Part shown: one piece after another, positions 32,039-34,994 of the stretch
Numbering within the stretch: the stretch's first letter is position 1
How the letters are laid out: every line of letters starts with the position of its first letter
Assembly (NCBI GenBank): GCA_004298385.1
Contig: SCTX01000051.1
Span: 1-34,994 of the forward strand
DNA length: 34,994 bases
From: Betaproteobacteria bacterium
GTDB lineage: Bacteria; Pseudomonadota; Gammaproteobacteria; Burkholderiales; SG8-39
Direction of reading: 5' to 3'
The notes under the pieces: generated by a model
The model's database searches: none
The model's input: the letters and a program-made list of their open reading frames with translations, nothing else
What the model was told of the DNA's origin: nothing
Made by a program: the position numbers and the translations under genes

Positions 32039-32050
32039 GTGTAATTACAC
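32039..32050. promoter_or_regulatory. Candidate MarR operator GTGTAATTACAC
   Basis: A perfect 12-bp palindrome lies 20 bp upstream of the marR start, flanked by ATGC and TATGCG. The position between the hisG stop and marR fits an autoregulatory operator of the marR-MFS unit. Confidence 0.6.
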
Positions 32051-32087
32051 CTATGCGTGGTCCGGGCCCGGCCTGCGCTCGGGCCGC

Positions 32088-32972
32088 CTACTCGACGATC
32101 TTGTTCAGCGGCAGTTCGATGATGCCGCGCGCGCCTGCGGCGTAGAGCCGGGGGATCAGTTCGCGCACCTTCTTTTCCTCGACCACGGTGGAAAGGTCCA
32201 CCCAGTGCGGATCGGCCAGGGTCGAAACCGTCGGCGTCGCCAGCGCCGGCAGAAGCTTCAACACCGCGTCCACTTTCTCCCGCGGCAGGTTCATCGACAG
32301 CAGCACGCGCGTCGCGGCGGCAATCGCTCCTTTCAACAGCATCAGCAGGCATTCGATTTTCGCGCTTTTCCAGCCGTCCTTGAGCGCGTCGTGGCAGGCG
32401 ATGAAGCGCGGCGTGCTCTCCAGCACGACGTGCATGATCTTGAGATTGTTCGCCCGCAGCGAGGCGCCGGTCTCGGACACATCCACGATCGCGTCGGCCA
32501 GGATCGGCGGCTTGACCTCGGTCGCGCCCCAGGAGAACTCGACATTCGCCTGCACGCCGTGTTGCGCGAGGAAGCGCCTGGTCATGCCGACCGCCTCGGT
32601 GGCGATGCGGCGGCCTTCGAGGTCCTTCACGCTGTGGAACGGCGAGTCGTCCTTGGATGCCATCACCCAGCGCACCGGGCCGTAGTTCGGCCATGGCGCG
32701 CGCAGGTCGGCGATATCGGCCACGTCGGCGTCGCTCTCCAGGATCCAGTCGAGCCCGGTGATGGCGCAGTCGAGGATCCCCTGGCCGACGTAACGCGCCA
32801 TCTCCTGCGGCCGGATCAGGATGCACTCGATCTCCGCGTCGTCGATGTCGGGGTAGTAGGAGCGGCCGGAGATGCGCAGATCGTAGCCGGCGCGGACGAA
32901 AAGCTTCTGCGTTGTTTCCTGCAGGCTGCCTTTGGGTATGCCCAGACGCAGCCGCTGCGAATTCGTGCTCAC
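32088..32972 (-). CDS. hisG: ATP phosphoribosyltransferase, long form
   Basis: The 294-residue enzyme catalyses the first step of histidine synthesis, ATP plus PRPP to phosphoribosyl-ATP. The N-terminal part has LRLGIPKGSLQ and ITGLDWI, and the PRPP-binding region reads EVKPPILADAIVDVSETGASLRAN. Residues beyond about 215 form the regulatory ACT-like domain of the long form (TPTVSTLADPHWVDLSTVVEEKKV), so it does not need HisZ. Many betaproteobacteria instead have short HisG plus HisZ, so this form is notable. Start GTG 32972 overlaps the stop of the upstream membrane-protein gene (GTGA). No other his gene is present in the window. Confidence 0.93.
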   Translation of the reverse strand: MSTNSQRLRLGIPKGSLQETTQKLFVRAGYDLRISGRSYYPDIDDAEIECILIRPQEMARYVGQGILDCAITGLDWILESDADVADIADLRAPWPNYGPVRWVMASKDDSPFHSVKDLEGRRIATEAVGMTRRFLAQHGVQANVEFSWGATEVKPPILADAIVDVSETGASLRANNLKIMHVVLESTPRFIACHDALKDGWKSAKIECLLMLLKGAIAAATRVLLSMNLPREKVDAVLKLLPALATPTVSTLADPHWVDLSTVVEEKKVRELIPRLYAAGARGIIELPLNKIVE

Positions 32973-33733
32973 GCTGCTTGGCCGGCGCAGAAAATATCGC
33001 GGTAGGCAGTGTAGACGGACGCGATCAGCACCGGGATGAGAACCAGGTAACCCAGGCCGAGCGGGATCGCGGCGACTATGCCCAACACCAGCAGCACTAC
33101 GCCGTAGATCAGGAACGCCATCCAGTTCCTGAGGCAGGCGAAGAAGCTCGCCTTGAGTGCCGCCGCCGGCGCCAAGTCGTGCAGAACGATCAGCACCGGG
33201 GCAAACCAGACCGCCATGTACAGCGGCACCGATAGACCCGCGACCAGCAGCATGGCGAGCAGCATCGACGCAATGGATATACCCGCGCCCGGCATGCCGC
33301 CGCGCATCATGCCCATGAACACCCCGCCGCCGATCACGGCGGCCACGGCGAAGGCGATGACCACCCAGCCTACCAGGTTGAACACGCCCACCAGCACCAG
33401 GTCGCCGGTCTTCTGCCTGAAGCCGGCGAACAGATGGCCGATCTCGAGCATGCCGCCCTGGTCCGCCGCCTTGCAGCCGAGCATCAGGCCGGCGCCGAAA
33501 ATGGGAAACAGCAGCGCGCTTGCGAGAGAGCCCAGAACCGGGATCATGCTGATAACGATGAACACAACGCCCAGCACGACAACCGTCAGGATCCACGTGC
33601 CGGGCTGCTTGCGGAACAAGGCGAAGGCTTCGACGATCCAGTCCCAGCCGCGGCCGGCCCCGACCGCGCGCCCCTCGGTGCGGAAGGTTCCGGCCTGGGA
33701 CGCGGGCGCTGCGTTAGGATCGATGTTTGTCAT
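32969..33733 (-). CDS. BPSS1780-family membrane protein
   Basis: The 254-residue polytopic membrane protein has a polar N-terminal tail (about 1-35, with RTEGRAVGAGRGWDWI), then five or six hydrophobic helices rich in Val, Ile, Leu and Gly, including GGGVFMGMMRGGMPG. It resembles the family I know as BPSS1780, of unknown function. ATG 33733 (MTNIDPN) was chosen, since upstream codons are not conserved. Its TGA stop overlaps the GTG start of hisG, so the two are translated together. A link to histidine synthesis is not otherwise supported. Confidence 0.8.
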   Translation of the reverse strand: MTNIDPNAAPASQAGTFRTEGRAVGAGRGWDWIVEAFALFRKQPGTWILTVVVLGVVFIVISMIPVLGSLASALLFPIFGAGLMLGCKAADQGGMLEIGHLFAGFRQKTGDLVLVGVFNLVGWVVIAFAVAAVIGGGVFMGMMRGGMPGAGISIASMLLAMLLVAGLSVPLYMAVWFAPVLIVLHDLAPAAALKASFFACLRNWMAFLIYGVVLLVLGIVAAIPLGLGYLVLIPVLIASVYTAYRDIFCAGQAA

Positions 33734-33912
33734 GTCGTTCTCCCTGGGTCGATGCAGCCTGGCGCGGCACAATGCGTTTTTCGGTAAGTTTATGCTGCTT
33801 GCCCGGAGTCCTCAAGGAGTACGTGGCATGCGTGGCATGCGGTTTCTGCGATCATAGGCGGCCGCGCCTGGCGGTCGGAAAACGTCGATTCGGGCGCCGC
33901 GAGGAGGATTGA

Positions 33913-34596
33913 ATGCAACTGGGAGAAATAGAGCGATCATTGCAGGACGCGGGACTTAGCCCGCGCGGCGCGTTTCATCCTGCCGCCGGCTATGGGGTGC
34001 CCTCGCTCGTGCCAGACACCCCTGCGCGCACTGTGGTCCTGGCCGGCAATGCCGGGCCGCTGATGTGGCGGGCTTTCGACGCCACGCGCGCCGGGCGCCT
34101 GATGACCCTGGATGAGTGGTCCGCACAGGTCCTGACCGAGCTTGCCGCGCGGCTGGGAGCGCGTGCGGTATTTCCGTTCGAGAGTCCCTATCTGCCCTTT
34201 CAGCGCTGGGCCATGCGCGCCGAAGCCTGCCATACGTCACCGCTGGGCCTCTTGATCCATCCGGACTACGGCCTGTGGCACGGCTATCGAGGGGCGCTGC
34301 TATTCGCCGCGGCAATTGAGCTGCCGCCGCCCGAGCGCCGCGCCAGCCCCTGCGTGAGCTGCGCCGATCGACCTTGTCTCAGCGCTTGTCCGGCAGGCGC
34401 ATTCGACGGCAAGACTTACGACGTTCCCGCCTGCGTGCGCCATCTTGCAGGCACGCCGGAACTGGCCTGCATGGATGTCGGCTGCCTCGCGCGACATGCC
34501 TGTCCGATTGGCCGCGACTACCGCTATGCGCCGGCGCAGGCGCGTTTTCACATGCAGGCGTTCCTGCGCAATCACCACCCGCGGGGACCGGCCTGA
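33913..34596 (+). CDS. Ferredoxin-like 4Fe-4S protein (QueG-related C-terminus)
   Basis: The 227-residue protein has eight cysteines in the C-terminal third: Cys147, 150, 155 and 159 in CVSCADRPCLSACP, and Cys174, 186, 191 and 197, the last four ending in CLARHACPIG. This is the dicluster pattern related to epoxyqueuosine reductase and reductive-dehalogenase electron domains, but the cobalamin-binding half is missing. The N-terminal 140 residues contain GAFHPAAGYGVPSL and MWRAFDATRAGR and look like a separate domain. ATG 33913 has GAGGAGG ahead. It is divergent from the BPSS1780-like gene. Substrate and partner are unknown. Confidence 0.8.
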   Translation: MQLGEIERSLQDAGLSPRGAFHPAAGYGVPSLVPDTPARTVVLAGNAGPLMWRAFDATRAGRLMTLDEWSAQVLTELAARLGARAVFPFESPYLPFQRWAMRAEACHTSPLGLLIHPDYGLWHGYRGALLFAAAIELPPPERRASPCVSCADRPCLSACPAGAFDGKTYDVPACVRHLAGTPELACMDVGCLARHACPIGRDYRYAPAQARFHMQAFLRNHHPRGPA

Positions 34597-34661
34597 ATAG
34601 CGAGCCAGATCGCAATGGCGCGGGCGCAGGCCGCGTGCAAGCTGGTTCGTAGGAATTTGGC

Positions 34662-34710
34662 GGCCGGATAACGTCTCGGGCACAATTCGTTCCTATCCGG
34701 CCTTTTTTTT
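34662..34710 (+). terminator. Intrinsic terminator after the ferredoxin-like gene
   Basis: GGCCGGATA (34662-34670) pairs with TATCCGGCC (34694-34702) around a 23-nt loop and is followed by eight T. The long loop is atypical, but the perfect stem and T-run support termination. Confidence 0.85.
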
Positions 34711-34754
34711 GGCGCGTGGCTGTAACCAGATGCGCCGATGCGACGAATCGACCT

Positions 34755-34994
34755 ATGGAAGGCAGCTTGAGCGCGACAGAAGAGCGTTTGCGGGATTTGA
34801 TGGTGCGCGGGCTTGCGGGGGACAGCGCAGCGTATCACGCTTTCCTCAAGGACCTGAGCGCCCATTTGCGCGCCTTTCTGAGGAGACGCCTCGCCCGATT
34901 ACCTGACGACGTGGAGGATCTGGTGCAGGAAACGCTGCTGGCGGTGCACAACCAGCGCCACACTTACGCGACCGACCAGCCGCTGACGGCGTGG
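34755..34994 (+). CDS. ECF RNA polymerase sigma factor, N-terminal part
   Basis: The frame runs from ATG 34755 to the window edge, 80 codons with no stop. The sequence has sigma-70 region 2 character: [21 protein letters not shown], then [21 protein letters not shown] and PLTAW, the typical region 2.1-2.4 segment of extracytoplasmic-function sigma factors. A TTG at 34770 with GGAAGG upstream is an alternative start. The C-terminal region 4 and any anti-sigma gene lie beyond the window. Confidence 0.85.
   Translation, partial: MEGSLSATEERLRDLMVRGLAGDSAAYHAFLKDLSAHLRAFLRRRLARLPDDVEDLVQETLLAVHNQRHTYATDQPLTAW

Noticed and set aside
32088-33596. 502-codon extended reading of hisG
   Set aside because: Codons before 32972 are out of frame with the membrane-protein gene, which is real. 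HisG begins at the GTG overlap.
1-34994. tRNA, rRNA, riboswitch or integrase/attachment-site island signals
   Set aside because: I saw no cloverleaf, rRNA block, known riboswitch core or integrase gene while reading the gaps. A computational scan could still find a weak one.

Overview
This window looks like chromosomal DNA of a GC-rich betaproteobacterium. The evidence is the set of gene neighbourhoods and family types: rplM-rpsI followed by argC, a coiled-coil membrane protein, a bactofilin and erpA; anmK and an M23 endopeptidase divergent from tyrS; a PA2778/PA2779 pair; a Bug-type (TctC) solute receptor; and a BPSS1780-type membrane protein. I found no tRNA, rRNA, CRISPR array, intact transposase or prophage.

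Layout. 1-3.4 kb: the end of a cupin-like protein, a two-ring CDC48-type AAA+ ATPase and a HoxN/NixA-type nickel/cobalt permease. 3.4-5.4 kb: a PaaK-like CoA ligase with a tiny coupled ORF, bracketed by an imperfect direct repeat of about 57 bp. 5.4-9.5 kb: the housekeeping block rplM-rpsI, argC, a coiled-coil membrane protein, bactofilin and erpA, with GC-rich palindromic repeats in its intergenic gaps. 9.5-13.5 kb: anmK and a murein endopeptidase on the minus strand, divergent from tyrS. 13.5-20 kb: an AidB-type flavoprotein, a SET-domain methyltransferase, the PA2778/PA2779 pair, a cyclic-nucleotide-binding protein and two head-to-head MsrA genes, one exported and one cytosolic. 20-26 kb: an ECH1-type dienoyl-CoA isomerase, trpB2, pdxH, a thioesterase remnant and pepN. 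26-28.5 kb: a cytoplasmic collagen-like protein with a histone-like head, and the Bug receptor. 28.5-35 kb: a MaoC-like hydratase, an HCCA-isomerase-like protein, a marR-MFS operon, a long-form hisG overlapping a membrane-protein gene, a ferredoxin-like protein and the start of an ECF sigma factor.

Functional links visible in the sequence are: PdxH directly upstream of the PLP enzyme TrpB2; AnmK (peptidoglycan recycling) beside a murein endopeptidase and near a bactofilin; paired periplasmic and cytosolic MsrA; and a MarR regulator translationally coupled to its transporter.

The observations I rate most worth a second look are: the second ATPase ring of the CDC48 homologue carries DQ instead of DE in its Walker B motif; the collagen-like protein has a basic N-terminus, a coiled coil and no signal peptide; five 12-bp units abut a near-consensus rplM promoter; direct repeats flank the CoA-ligase pair; and there are several families of intergenic hairpin repeats. 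I see no clearly new multi-gene defence or mobile system.
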